Part shown: positions 25,411 to 34,110 of the stretch, in pieces
Layout: every line of letters starts with the position of its first letter
Position numbering within the stretch: the first letter of the stretch is position 1
From: Chitinophagaceae bacterium
Lineage (GTDB): Bacteria > Bacteroidota > Bacteroidia > Chitinophagales > Chitinophagaceae
DNA length: 64,000 nucleotides
Assembly: GCA_019638615.1 (NCBI GenBank)
Contig: JAHBTL010000004.1
Coordinates: 186,001 to 250,000 of the forward strand
Reading direction: 5' to 3'
Program-made: the position numbers and the translations under genes
Notes under the pieces: generated by a model
What the model was told of the DNA's origin: nothing
Database searches by the model: none
Seen by the model: only the letters and a program-made list of their open reading frames with translations

Positions 25411-26487
25411 ATGAAAAATAAGAAAACTTCTGTAGTGCGCATCATTGTTACAGTGGCAGTAATTGTAGCCGTGTTGGCAAGTATCCAGTTTCAGTTGAAC
25501 AGGAATAAAGCGGTTAACAAAGCAGCTACCGATGAGGTGGCAAAACAAAATACCGCGGTGGCGGTACGTATAGATACTGCCAGGGTGAGAAACCTTGACT
25601 TAAGCTATGCAGCCAATGGTACATTTATTCCCAGGCAGGAAGTGGTAGTGGGAGCTGAGGTTGCCGGCAGGGTTGCTTCAGTATTGGTTAAGGAAGGTGA
25701 TTTTGTTCGTCCCGGGCAAACTTTGGCTATTGTGGTTGGCGATAAGCAAAACGTATCTGTATCAAATGCGGAAGCTAATTTGAATAATGCCAAAATGGAT
25801 CTTGAAAGATTTGAGAATGCATTTACCACGGGTGGTGTAACCAAACAACAGGTGGATGGCGCCCGCCTTCAATATGAAACCGCTAAAAATAATTTACGGA
25901 CAGCACAGATCGCTGCAGGCGATGTGTCTGTTAAAACATCAGTGGCAGGCATTGTGAATACCAGAAAAATAGAGCCCGGCAGTTATGTAAGTGCAGGTAC
26001 GGCGGCTTTTGATGTGGTGAATATCAGCACACTGAAATTAAAGGTGAATGTGGATGAAAAAAATGTAGGAGCGCTTAAGACCGGGCAAACCGTAGATGTG
26101 TTGGTAAGTGTAATGCCCGACAAAAAGTTTACCGGAAAAATTACATTCATCGCACCTAAGGCAGATGCCAATTTGAATTTTCCTGTAGAAATAGAAATCC
26201 CTAATCCCAAAAATGAATTACGTGCCGGCATGTATGGCACTGCAAAATTCGGGGAAGGATCTGCTGTTAACGCCCTGGTGGTGCCGCGCCCGGCTTTTGT
26301 GGGCAGCGTGAGCGATAATAAAATATTTGTGGTAAAGGACGGAAAGGCTGTTGAAAAGAAAGTGCAGAGCGGCAGAAGCTTTGGCGATAACATAGAAGTA
26401 CTATCTGGCCTGAATGCAGGCGATGAAGTGATCACTTCCGGGCAGATAAACTTATTTGATCAAACACCGGTACAGGTAATTAAATAA
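25411..26487 (+). CDS. RND efflux periplasmic adaptor (membrane-fusion) subunit
   Basis: A 358-aa HlyD/AcrA-type adaptor. N-terminal anchor (residues 8-26), then the lipoyl half motif VVVGAEVAGRVASVLVKEGDFVRPGQ near 75, a helical hairpin (105-170), the second lipoyl half TSVAGIVNTRKIEPG near 175, and the beta-barrel and membrane-proximal domains (200-358). It bridges the RND pump and TolC. The permease gene starts six bases after its stop. Confidence 0.9.
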   Translation: MKNKKTSVVRIIVTVAVIVAVLASIQFQLNRNKAVNKAATDEVAKQNTAVAVRIDTARVRNLDLSYAANGTFIPRQEVVVGAEVAGRVASVLVKEGDFVRPGQTLAIVVGDKQNVSVSNAEANLNNAKMDLERFENAFTTGGVTKQQVDGARLQYETAKNNLRTAQIAAGDVSVKTSVAGIVNTRKIEPGSYVSAGTAAFDVVNISTLKLKVNVDEKNVGALKTGQTVDVLVSVMPDKKFTGKITFIAPKADANLNFPVEIEIPNPKNELRAGMYGTAKFGEGSAVNALVVPRPAFVGSVSDNKIFVVKDGKAVEKKVQSGRSFGDNIEVLSGLNAGDEVITSGQINLFDQTPVQVIK

Positions 26488-26493
26488 ATAGTA

Positions 26494-29400
26494 ATGAAAA
26501 TAACTGAAATATCAATTAAACGCCCCAGTATAATAATCGTATTGTTTATTATACTCACGCTGGGCGGTATCTTTTCATACACCCGGTTGGGGTACGAACT
26601 GGTACCACGGTTTGAGGTAAATGTGCTTACCATTCAAACTATATATCCGGGGGCATCTCCGTCGGAAGTGGAAAACTCTGTTACTAAAAAATTAGAAGAT
26701 GCGGTGTCGTCGCTGGAGAGCATTAAGAAGATGGAATCCAAATCAATGGAGAATGTTTCATTGATCATGATCACACTCAATACCGGTGCGGATGTAAACT
26801 TCCTTTTAACAGATGCCCAGCGCAAAATAAACGCAGTTTTAAATGATCTTCCTGAAGATGTGAAAACGCCCAGCCTGTCGAAGTTTTCGCTGGATGATGT
26901 GGCGATCATGAGCCTGGCGGTTACCTCTGATCTTACTGAAAAAGAATTGTATGATCTGCTGGATAAAAAAATACAACCCGTTTTTGCCCGCATCAATGGT
27001 GTGGCAAAAGTGGATATGATCGGCGGTGAAGAAAAAGAGATCCAGATCAGCGTAGATCCTGTAAAGCTGCAGGGATATGGTTTGTCCATTACACAGGTAC
27101 AGCAGGTGGTGGCCGCTTCAAATCTTGATTTTCCTACCGGTAATATCAGCACCAGGAACAACCGTACTACCATTCGTCTAGCTGGTAAAGTAACATCTAT
27201 TGACCAGTTAAGGAACCTGCCGCTTACCACACCATCCGGTGCAACCGTATTTCTGAAAGATGTTGCGGATGTGCAGGACGGTATTAAAGAAATAGAGAAG
27301 ATCGCACGGGTGGATCAGCAAAACACCATCCTGCTGCAGGTGTTTAAACAGTCTGATGCCAATGCTGTTGAAGTGTCCAAGCAGGTAAGAGCAACCATAA
27401 AGCAGGTGCAAACAGATTATAAGAGCAATAATGTACAATTGGCCGTTGCTAACGACTCATCCCTGTTTACACTGAATGCAGCCGATAACGTGATCCATGA
27501 CCTGATAATAGCTATTGTGCTGGTGGGATTGATCATGTTGTTCTTCCTGCACAGCTTGCGCAATGCTGCTATTACCATGGTGGCTATTCCGCTTTCTCTG
27601 ATCGCAACATTTACGGGTTTATTGCTGATGGGCTATACCCTCAACCTGATGTCGCTGCTGGGCTTGTCGCTGGTGGTAGGTATATTGGTTGATGATGCCA
27701 TTGTGGTGATAGAAAATATCCACAGGCATATGGAGATGGGTAAGAACAAGGTACGTGCAGCATTTGACGGCGCAAAGGAAATAGGCTTTACCGTTTCTGC
27801 CATTACGCTGGTAATTGTGGTGGTGTTTTTGCCTATCGCCATGTCAACAGGATTGGTGGCTAATATCCTGGCGCAGTTTTGTGTAACCGTAATTATTTCT
27901 ACATTATTATCATTACTGGTATCCTTTACGATTGTGCCCTGGTTGTATTCGCGTTTTGGCAAGTTGGAGCTGATCAGCTCAAAGTCTGTTTTTGGTAAAG
28001 TGATCCACGGTTTTGAAAAGGGATTGACAAAATTCACCAACTGGATCTCCGGTATTCTTACATGGTCGCTTCGTTCAAGGCTTAATAAAGTATTGACGCT
28101 GGTAGTTGCTATTGTAATGTTGTTCGCATCATTTTCTCTCATTGGAAAAGGGTATATCGGATCAGATTTCTTTCCCGGTGTGGACAGGGGAGAATTTTAT
28201 GTGCAGTTTGAATTACCCAAAGATGCTTCTTTGGAAAGAACCAATGAAGTAACGAAGAGAGCTGAAGCCTATATTGCCGGTAAGCCTGAGGTAAAGGATA
28301 TGATCACTACTGTTGGTCAGGCATCAGATGGTTTGATATCTGTCGGCGGGTCAAGGTATAAAGCGGAAATTTTGGTAAAACTGAAAAAAGATTATAAAGA
28401 AAGCTCTAAAGTGTATTCCGCTGTATTAAAAAGAGAATTAGAGAATATACTGGTTGATGCAAAAATTAAAACAGTTAACGTAGGCATTATGGGCGCGGAA
28501 CAATCTCCATTGCAGTTAACCGTAATTGGCGCCAATGTGGAAGATGCCCAGGCTTTTGCCGAAGAAGCTGCAGCGGAGCTGAGAAAAATCCCCGGAGCCA
28601 CAGGTGTTAAGTTAACTTCTGAAGCAGGCAATCCTGAGATCAGCGTAAAAGTTGACCGCGATAAAATGACCGTCTTAGGATTGAACATCGCTTCTGTAGG
28701 CGGTATGATGCAGACTGCCTTCTCCGGCAATACGGATAATAAATACCGTGCGGGTGAAAATGAATACGACATCAATATTAAGTTCAACGAAGCAGGACGT
28801 GCCGGCATTGATGATATCAGGAACCTGAAATTTATGAGTAATAATGGAACGCCGATTTTGTTGAGCCAGTTTGCGGATGTTGAATACAGTTCAGGCCCCA
28901 CTTTGCTGGAACGCAGGGATAAATCACCGTCGGTATCTGTACAGGGCCAGGTAATAGGAAGGCCGCTGGGATCAGTGGCGCAGGAATGGGAAAATGAATT
29001 TTCAAAATTGCAGCGCAGGCCCGGTGTATCGTATATATGGGGCGGTAATATGGAAAATCAGAAAGAAGGATTTGGTACATTGGGCGTTGCGTTGATCGCA
29101 TCTGTTCTTTTGGTATACCTCGTGATGGTAGCTTTATACGACAGTTTTTCTACGCCGTTTATTGTAATATTCTCAGTGCCCTTATCATTTATCGGTGCCC
29201 TGTTGTTCCTGGCTTTAACCAACCAGTCGCTGAATATATTCACCATTTTGGGGATCATTATGTTGATTGGTCTGGTAACCAAGAATGCGATATTGCTGGT
29301 TGATTTTGCCAACCACAGGAAGCAGGAAGGAGATAGCACATTTGATGCGCTTGTTGCGGCTAACCATGCCCGTTTGCGCCCCATTCTTATGACGACCATT

Positions 29401-29685
29401 GCAATGGTGATAGGTATGGTGCCTATTGCACTGGCACAGGGCGACGGAGCAGACATGAACAGAGGATTGGCCATTGTTATTATCGGCGGCTTGTTGTCTT
29501 CACTCTTCCTTACCTTGGTAGTGGTGCCTGTGGTGTACTCTATTTTTGATGGTATCCAGAGGAGATTTGGCAAGAAGAAAAAAGTAGATTATGTGAAAGA
29601 AATGCAGGCAACTTATGTGCCTTTAGCGCATCATAATAATCATACGCCTCAGGTACAGGAAGCAGTTGACTTCTCCAATAATTAA
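26494..29685 (+). CDS. RND multidrug efflux permease (AcrB/HAE1 family)
   Basis: A 1,063-aa proton-driven pump with the usual twofold architecture: twelve membrane helices in two blocks (about 12-32 plus 330-545, and 545-565 plus 860-1030) and two large periplasmic loops. The helix-4 proton relay GLSLVVGILVDDAIVVIENI near 390 contains the DD pair, and ITLVIVVVFLPIAMS near 440 follows. Length is normal for HAE1 pumps. Substrate not predictable; drugs, bile salts or solvents are usual. Confidence 0.93.
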   Translation: MKITEISIKRPSIIIVLFIILTLGGIFSYTRLGYELVPRFEVNVLTIQTIYPGASPSEVENSVTKKLEDAVSSLESIKKMESKSMENVSLIMITLNTGADVNFLLTDAQRKINAVLNDLPEDVKTPSLSKFSLDDVAIMSLAVTSDLTEKELYDLLDKKIQPVFARINGVAKVDMIGGEEKEIQISVDPVKLQGYGLSITQVQQVVAASNLDFPTGNISTRNNRTTIRLAGKVTSIDQLRNLPLTTPSGATVFLKDVADVQDGIKEIEKIARVDQQNTILLQVFKQSDANAVEVSKQVRATIKQVQTDYKSNNVQLAVANDSSLFTLNAADNVIHDLIIAIVLVGLIMLFFLHSLRNAAITMVAIPLSLIATFTGLLLMGYTLNLMSLLGLSLVVGILVDDAIVVIENIHRHMEMGKNKVRAAFDGAKEIGFTVSAITLVIVVVFLPIAMSTGLVANILAQFCVTVIISTLLSLLVSFTIVPWLYSRFGKLELISSKSVFGKVIHGFEKGLTKFTNWISGILTWSLRSRLNKVLTLVVAIVMLFASFSLIGKGYIGSDFFPGVDRGEFYVQFELPKDASLERTNEVTKRAEAYIAGKPEVKDMITTVGQASDGLISVGGSRYKAEILVKLKKDYKESSKVYSAVLKRELENILVDAKIKTVNVGIMGAEQSPLQLTVIGANVEDAQAFAEEAAAELRKIPGATGVKLTSEAGNPEISVKVDRDKMTVLGLNIASVGGMMQTAFSGNTDNKYRAGENEYDINIKFNEAGRAGIDDIRNLKFMSNNGTPILLSQFADVEYSSGPTLLERRDKSPSVSVQGQVIGRPLGSVAQEWENEFSKLQRRPGVSYIWGGNMENQKEGFGTLGVALIASVLLVYLVMVALYDSFSTPFIVIFSVPLSFIGALLFLALTNQSLNIFTILGIIMLIGLVTKNAILLVDFANHRKQEGDSTFDALVAANHARLRPILMTTIAMVIGMVPIALAQGDGADMNRGLAIVIIGGLLSSLFLTLVVVPVVYSIFDGIQRRFGKKKKVDYVKEMQATYVPLAHHNNHTPQVQEAVDFSNN

Positions 29686-29713
29686 TAGTAATGCCAGGGA
29701 TAGTTTAAAGTGC

Positions 29714-29751
29714 CCATAGCGCAAGATATATTTTGTTGCTATGGCTTTTTT
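29714..29751 (+). terminator. Terminator of the efflux operon
   Basis: Stem CCATAGC/GCTATGG (29714-29720 with 29738-29744), loop of 17 bases, then C and T5. The stem is short and the loop long, so efficiency is uncertain. Confidence 0.5.
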
Positions 29752-29786
29752 ATCCCGCCTTCATCAAAGTTTAAGTTGAAGCGATG

Positions 29787-29818
29787 TTGTGGCGGGAGAA
29801 GCAATCCTCATATATTTG
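29787..29818 (+). promoter_or_regulatory. Promoter of the patatin gene
   Basis: TTG at 29787-29789, 21 bases, TATATTTG at 29811-29818. Transcription would begin near 29,825, leaving a leader of about 25 bases. Confidence 0.6.
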
Positions 29819-29850
29819 CATCACTCATTCATACAACAAGTTATTAACGC

Positions 29851-30627
29851 ATGGCTTCAAATTACAAGATAGGCTTAACACTTTCTGGAGGAGGCTTTCG
29901 CGGAATTGCCCATCTCGGTATTTTAAAATACTTTTTTGAGCTGGGCATAAAGCCCGGAGTCATTTCAGGTGCAAGCGTAGGGTCGTTGATTGGGGCATTT
30001 ATAGCTCAGGGGTATGCGCCGGAAGAAATTCTTGAATTTGGAAAAAAAGAAAAGATTTTCAGCTATTCGGATTTTTTCAGAAGCAGGGGCGGATTGTTCA
30101 GCCCTGTTGTTTTTGAAAGGCTGATCAAAAAATATATACCGCACAACAGCTTTGAAAAACTTCAAATGCCGCTGTATGTGGCTGTAACAGATATAACCCA
30201 TGCGCAATCGCTTATATTTAATGAAGGTCTGCTTTCGCTTGCAATAAAATCGTCATGTTGTTTTCCGTTGGTTTTTCAACCTGTTGTTTTCAAAGGAGAT
30301 ACTTTTCTCTGTGATGGCGGACTGCTTAATAACTTTCCGGTAGAATGCATCCGGCCTGTCTGCAATAAGGTGATCGGTGTCAATGTTGATCCTATCGGCA
30401 CACTGGAAGGGTCCTTAGGTTATAAAATACTTATTGCACGTATTATAAGAATGATGACAGCACTCAAAGCTGTTAACTCAAAACATTTATGTGATGTTTA
30501 TTTGCAGCCGGATGAACTGAATCATTACAGCACATTTGAAACCCCAAAAATGGATGATATATTTAAGCTGGGGTATGAATATGCAAAAGGATCTAAAAAG
30601 GAATTGTTAGAATTGAAGGAGATTTAA
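29851..30627 (+). CDS. Patatin-like phospholipase
   Basis: A 258-aa cytosolic lipid acyl hydrolase. Oxyanion glycines lie in LTLSGGGFRGIAH (residues 9-21), the nucleophile Ser in GASVGS near residue 43 and the catalytic Asp in DGGLLNNFP near 157, the full Ser-Asp dyad. The fold continues to about 190, followed by a short helical tail. It acts as a phospholipase or esterase on unknown lipids, with no neighbours pointing to a pathway. Confidence 0.88.
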   Translation: MASNYKIGLTLSGGGFRGIAHLGILKYFFELGIKPGVISGASVGSLIGAFIAQGYAPEEILEFGKKEKIFSYSDFFRSRGGLFSPVVFERLIKKYIPHNSFEKLQMPLYVAVTDITHAQSLIFNEGLLSLAIKSSCCFPLVFQPVVFKGDTFLCDGGLLNNFPVECIRPVCNKVIGVNVDPIGTLEGSLGYKILIARIIRMMTALKAVNSKHLCDVYLQPDELNHYSTFETPKMDDIFKLGYEYAKGSKKELLELKEI

Positions 30628-30689
30628 AAGGAGATGATGCTATCAGCAATTTGTACTTTTCCTGCTTATTCATTGTCGGATTTATAGTT

Positions 30690-30735
30690 AACTAAAAACT
30701 TCAGACTTCAAACCATAAACTATAAATTTCAAATC
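30690..30735. repeat. Intergenic micro-repeat tract
   Basis: Copies of AACTAAAAACTTC, CAAACCATAAACTATAAA and TTTCAAAT, the same family as at 8,975 and 53,913. The last bases run into the 3' end of the rhamnulokinase gene. Confidence 0.6.
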
Positions 30736-32102
30736 GTTACCCGGTAATACATCAGCTCAATAATGTTAGAAGGAACAGGCTTTTTGTTCCAGTGCCGATG
30801 TATGGCAAGGGCGGCGCCTAACGCGGTTGCCTGTGCAACATACGCCGCGTATACTTCAATGCCCGGGAAAGCTTTTGCCAGCAGGTTCATATACAGCGGG
30901 TTTTTGCTGAAGCCGCCGTCTACGAAAATCCTTTTTACATCTGAACCTTCCAGTATCAGTTGGGTAGAAGTGATCTGCCCTTTTATAATATCAAGCATCA
31001 ACTGGTGATATGCCTGCTCATACGTATCGAATCCATCCAGCGCCCTGGATGAGAATTCGGTAATGCCCGTGGAAGTAGTGACAGGAGCCGCTGCGTTGAC
31101 GGATTGCAGTGTATGGATGATGCCCGCATCGTATTGGACGGTTGTATAATAATTCAGCGGCTTGCCAAAATGTTCTGCCAGCCTTTTGGTTTGTTGCTCA
31201 TGCTCGTACCCCGCAAAAAAGCGCGAAGCTTTTACGGAAGCGCCGTGGTAGCTCATGTAGCACAGGCAATCCTGTTTTAATTCGTTTATGGTAAGCGGGT
31301 TATTGTTGAACGGATTGAGGCTGATGGCCCATGTACCGGTGGATATCAGAACGAAAGGCTCCCGGAAGTTGATCAGGTAAGGGATAAGTGCGGAAGAGCT
31401 GTCGTGCAATCCAATGCCTGATTTTATTTTTTTCCCGTACAGCTCTACGTCTATTACGCCGTCTGACGGAAAGATCGGTGCCAGTTTGTCTATAATGCCT
31501 TCCCTGTACACCCATTCGTGGTAATTATTTTGTGGGAAATTCCACAAAATAGTATGGCAGCCGATGCTTGTAATATCTGAATACGCTTTTTTAATAAGCA
31601 GGGAGCTGATGTACTGCGGAAGATGCAGGGAATACTTTACTTTTTCAAAGGCTTCGGGACGCCTGTTCTTGAGCCAGTACAGCAGCATGCCGGAGTTGAG
31701 ATTGCCCAATACAGGAGAAGCGGTATACATCGAAACGGTAATTTCTCCTCCGTAAGTATCGTAAAATTTTTTCTTTAGCTCTTCGGGGTATGGCTTCAGG
31801 TAATTGTATAGCGGGGTAACCGGTGCGCCATCGGCACCTGTATTTACAAAGCTGGCGCCATAAGCCGTAAAATTTACCGCAATAATATTAAACTCCTTCA
31901 GCCTGGTCAGCTCTTCAAAAGATTCAGTTACCCAACTGCTGATCTTTGCTACATCATCACAGGGATCTCCGTCCTCATCTGTAATTTCAGGAAAAGGAGA
32001 GCTCTTTTCGTATACTATTTCATACGATTCATTAAATAAAAAAACCTTTTTGTTCGTTTTTCCTATATCGTAAATAGCTATTACGGGTGTTGGATGGCTC
32101 AT
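30729..32102 (-). CDS. rhaB: Rhamnulokinase (FGGY family)
   Basis: A 457-aa sugar kinase with the two-lobed FGGY/actin fold. The nucleotide-phosphate loop IYDIGKTNKKVFLF is at residue 10, and the second lobe holds the adenosine motif FVDGGFSKNPLYMNLLA near 395. The neighbouring genes give the substrate, L-rhamnulose, which it phosphorylates at C1. It is the last gene of the minus-strand rhamnose operon. Confidence 0.88.
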   Translation of the reverse strand: MSHPTPVIAIYDIGKTNKKVFLFNESYEIVYEKSSPFPEITDEDGDPCDDVAKISSWVTESFEELTRLKEFNIIAVNFTAYGASFVNTGADGAPVTPLYNYLKPYPEELKKKFYDTYGGEITVSMYTASPVLGNLNSGMLLYWLKNRRPEAFEKVKYSLHLPQYISSLLIKKAYSDITSIGCHTILWNFPQNNYHEWVYREGIIDKLAPIFPSDGVIDVELYGKKIKSGIGLHDSSSALIPYLINFREPFVLISTGTWAISLNPFNNNPLTINELKQDCLCYMSYHGASVKASRFFAGYEHEQQTKRLAEHFGKPLNYYTTVQYDAGIIHTLQSVNAAAPVTTSTGITEFSSRALDGFDTYEQAYHQLMLDIIKGQITSTQLILEGSDVKRIFVDGGFSKNPLYMNLLAKAFPGIEVYAAYVAQATALGAALAIHRHWNKKPVPSNIIELMYYRVTI

Positions 32103-32393
32103 CAGAGATCAGATATTTGAAATTTGAGATTTGAAATTTTTGATATCCGCTACGGCGGGCTGGTTTCTGAGTATTACTAATTTGAAATTTGAGATTTGAA
32201 ATGTAACTGATAGCTGATTACTGACGACTGATTGCTCACCGCCCATAGCTCATGGCCCAAGACTGATTGCTAACGGCTGATTGCCCACTGCTTATACCTC
32301 ACCGCCTCCACCCTATGCTTTTATTACAGGTTTCCGGTTGCGCAATCAGCAGCCGTCAAATTTCAAATTTCGAATCTCAAATCCTTCTCCCTT
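32103..32393. repeat. Long intergenic repeat tract between rhaI-type isomerase and rhaB
   Basis: A 291-base gap with two copies of TTTGAAATTTGAGATTTG, their reverse complement near 32,356-32,384 and a cluster of GCTGATTNCTGA-like units (32,210-32,290). It has no coding potential. It separates two genes of one pathway by an unusually long distance and could modulate the 3' part of the operon. Confidence 0.65.
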
Positions 32394-33668
32394 CTACAAC
32401 CCTGTTGCTACTGTTTTAGCACCCCGGTTTTTGATCAGTTGTTCACGGATCTTCGCGCTGCGGAACAATTCAACAGGGTTCAATGCACCGCCCGCTCTTA
32501 GCCTGGCTTCTGCTACCAGCGCACGCACATCGGTGCGAAAAGTATCCTGCAATATTTCCTGGGCGCGTACCACATCATTGCTCTGTTGTGCTTCCCGTAA
32601 GGCTTTGCGGTCTGTAAGCAATGCCTGCGCATACGCTATCAAAATGGCTTCTACCGACTGCAACAGGTCTTCCAGCGGGTCTTTTACATTGTGCGACGCA
32701 TCGATCATCCAGCCCATATCCGTATTATGATTCATACCCTTCGCATCCATTCCTTCTACCAACTCATTAAAAATTAAGTACAACTGGTAGGGTTTAATGC
32801 TGCCCGTGGTCAGGTCATCATCTCCATACTTGGAATCGTTGAAGTGGAAGCCACCCAGCTTACCTTCCATCAGCAATAAGGAAACGATCTGCTCTATATT
32901 GGCGTTGGGGAGATGATGACCGAGATCTACCAACGTATAGGCTTTTTTGCCCAGCTTGCTGGTGTAGAGGTATGATTGTCCCCAATCGCCCACTGTAGTA
33001 GAATAAAAATTAGGCTCGAAGGCTTTATACTCCACGAACATTTTCCAGTTATCGGGCAGCGCTGCGTAAACTTCCTGTAGTCCGCTTAACGTATTTTGGA
33101 AAGCTTCCCTGAAATTTAATTGCCCGGGAAAGCAGGAGCCATCGCTTAGCCATACTGTTAGTGAATCGGAGCCCAGCTCTATACCATATTTTATTACTTC
33201 AATATTATGATCAATAGCCTGTTGCCGGATGGTCTTATTTACATTTTGCAGCGAGCCGAATTTATAGCTCAGCTCCTGGTTCGGCTGATCCTGGAAGGTA
33301 TTGGAGTTCATGGCATCGAAACGCAAGCCGTTCTGAGCTGCCAGCGCTTTGATATGTGATGCGTTTTCAGGAATATCCCAGGGAATATGCAATGATATGG
33401 CACCACTCGACTTATTTAAAGCATGCAGCAAACCAATGTCTTCTATTTTCTCTTCAAGATTACGGGGCTCACCGCCGCCTGAAAAGCGGCCAAAGCGGGT
33501 GCCGCCCGTGCCGAGTGCCCAACTGGGGATCGCTACCTGGAACTCTGCCAGCTTACCTATCACAGCTTCCGCATTCTTAATAGTATCCTTTGCAAAACCC
33601 AACCTGCGGTTGTGTTCTTTGGCAAGCGCTTCATTGTGTGCGTCTATGCTGTATTTTTCAATATGCAT
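32394..33668 (-). CDS. rhaI: L-rhamnose isomerase (RhaI-type)
   Basis: A 424-aa TIM-barrel isomerase converting L-rhamnose to L-rhamnulose. ATG at 33,668 (MHIEKYSID) is chosen; the longer frame to 33,920 would run through the mutarotase gene. SLHIPWDIP near 110, YKAFEPNFYSTTVGDWGQSY near 225 (metal-binding Glu), the HFNDSKYGDDDL block near 285 with metal-binding Asp, and GWMIDASHNVKD near 320. The length and motifs point to the Pseudomonas stutzeri/Bacteroidota branch, not E. coli RhaA. Starts 11 bases after the mutarotase. Confidence 0.9.
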   Translation of the reverse strand: MHIEKYSIDAHNEALAKEHNRRLGFAKDTIKNAEAVIGKLAEFQVAIPSWALGTGGTRFGRFSGGGEPRNLEEKIEDIGLLHALNKSSGAISLHIPWDIPENASHIKALAAQNGLRFDAMNSNTFQDQPNQELSYKFGSLQNVNKTIRQQAIDHNIEVIKYGIELGSDSLTVWLSDGSCFPGQLNFREAFQNTLSGLQEVYAALPDNWKMFVEYKAFEPNFYSTTVGDWGQSYLYTSKLGKKAYTLVDLGHHLPNANIEQIVSLLLMEGKLGGFHFNDSKYGDDDLTTGSIKPYQLYLIFNELVEGMDAKGMNHNTDMGWMIDASHNVKDPLEDLLQSVEAILIAYAQALLTDRKALREAQQSNDVVRAQEILQDTFRTDVRALVAEARLRAGGALNPVELFRSAKIREQLIKNRGAKTVATGL

Positions 33669-33679
33669 GATCAATTTAT

Positions 33680-33994
33680 TTATGGCATGTAAAAAACTTC
33701 TTTTAGCGGAATGCTCACCGGCGATTCGTCTGCATTCACATCCATGATATCTTTCATGTAATGCCACCAGCGTTTCATTACCGGTTGTTGCGGCAGAGCA
33801 TCCATTGCCAGGGGATCCGCTACCTGCAAATAACCAAAAAGAACATTGGTTTCTTGATCTAAAAAAATAGAATACTCCCGGATACCCGTTTGTTTTAATA
33901 AAGCCTGCAGCTCCGGCCATAATTCATTGTGACGTTTTTCATATTCCGCCTCAAAGCCCTTGTGCAGTTTCATCTTAAAAGCAAGCCGTTGCAA
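33680..33994 (-). CDS. rhaM: L-rhamnose mutarotase
   Basis: A 104-aa dimeric enzyme interconverting the alpha and beta anomers of L-rhamnose. TTG at 33,994 is preferred because it gives the family's usual 104 residues and the conserved opening QRLAFKMKLHKGFEAEYEKRH; the next in-frame ATG would cut into that motif and codons upstream are repeat sequence. The WWHYMKDIMD segment near 77 is typical. Confidence 0.88.
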   Translation of the reverse strand: MQRLAFKMKLHKGFEAEYEKRHNELWPELQALLKQTGIREYSIFLDQETNVLFGYLQVADPLAMDALPQQPVMKRWWHYMKDIMDVNADESPVSIPLKEVFYMP

Positions 33995-34110
33995 AATTTG
34001 AGATTTAAAATTTGAGATTTGAGATTTTATCATCGCAGTCGGGTCTTTCTATTCACCCCTTATTCCCTACCCATCATTCCCTGCACCCTGCACCTCACAC
34101 CCTGCTACTC

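Noticed and set aside
33669..33920. N-terminal 84-aa extension of the rhamnose isomerase frame
   Set aside because: It overlaps the mutarotase gene in another frame and lacks family sequence; the ATG at 33,668 starts the known N-terminus.
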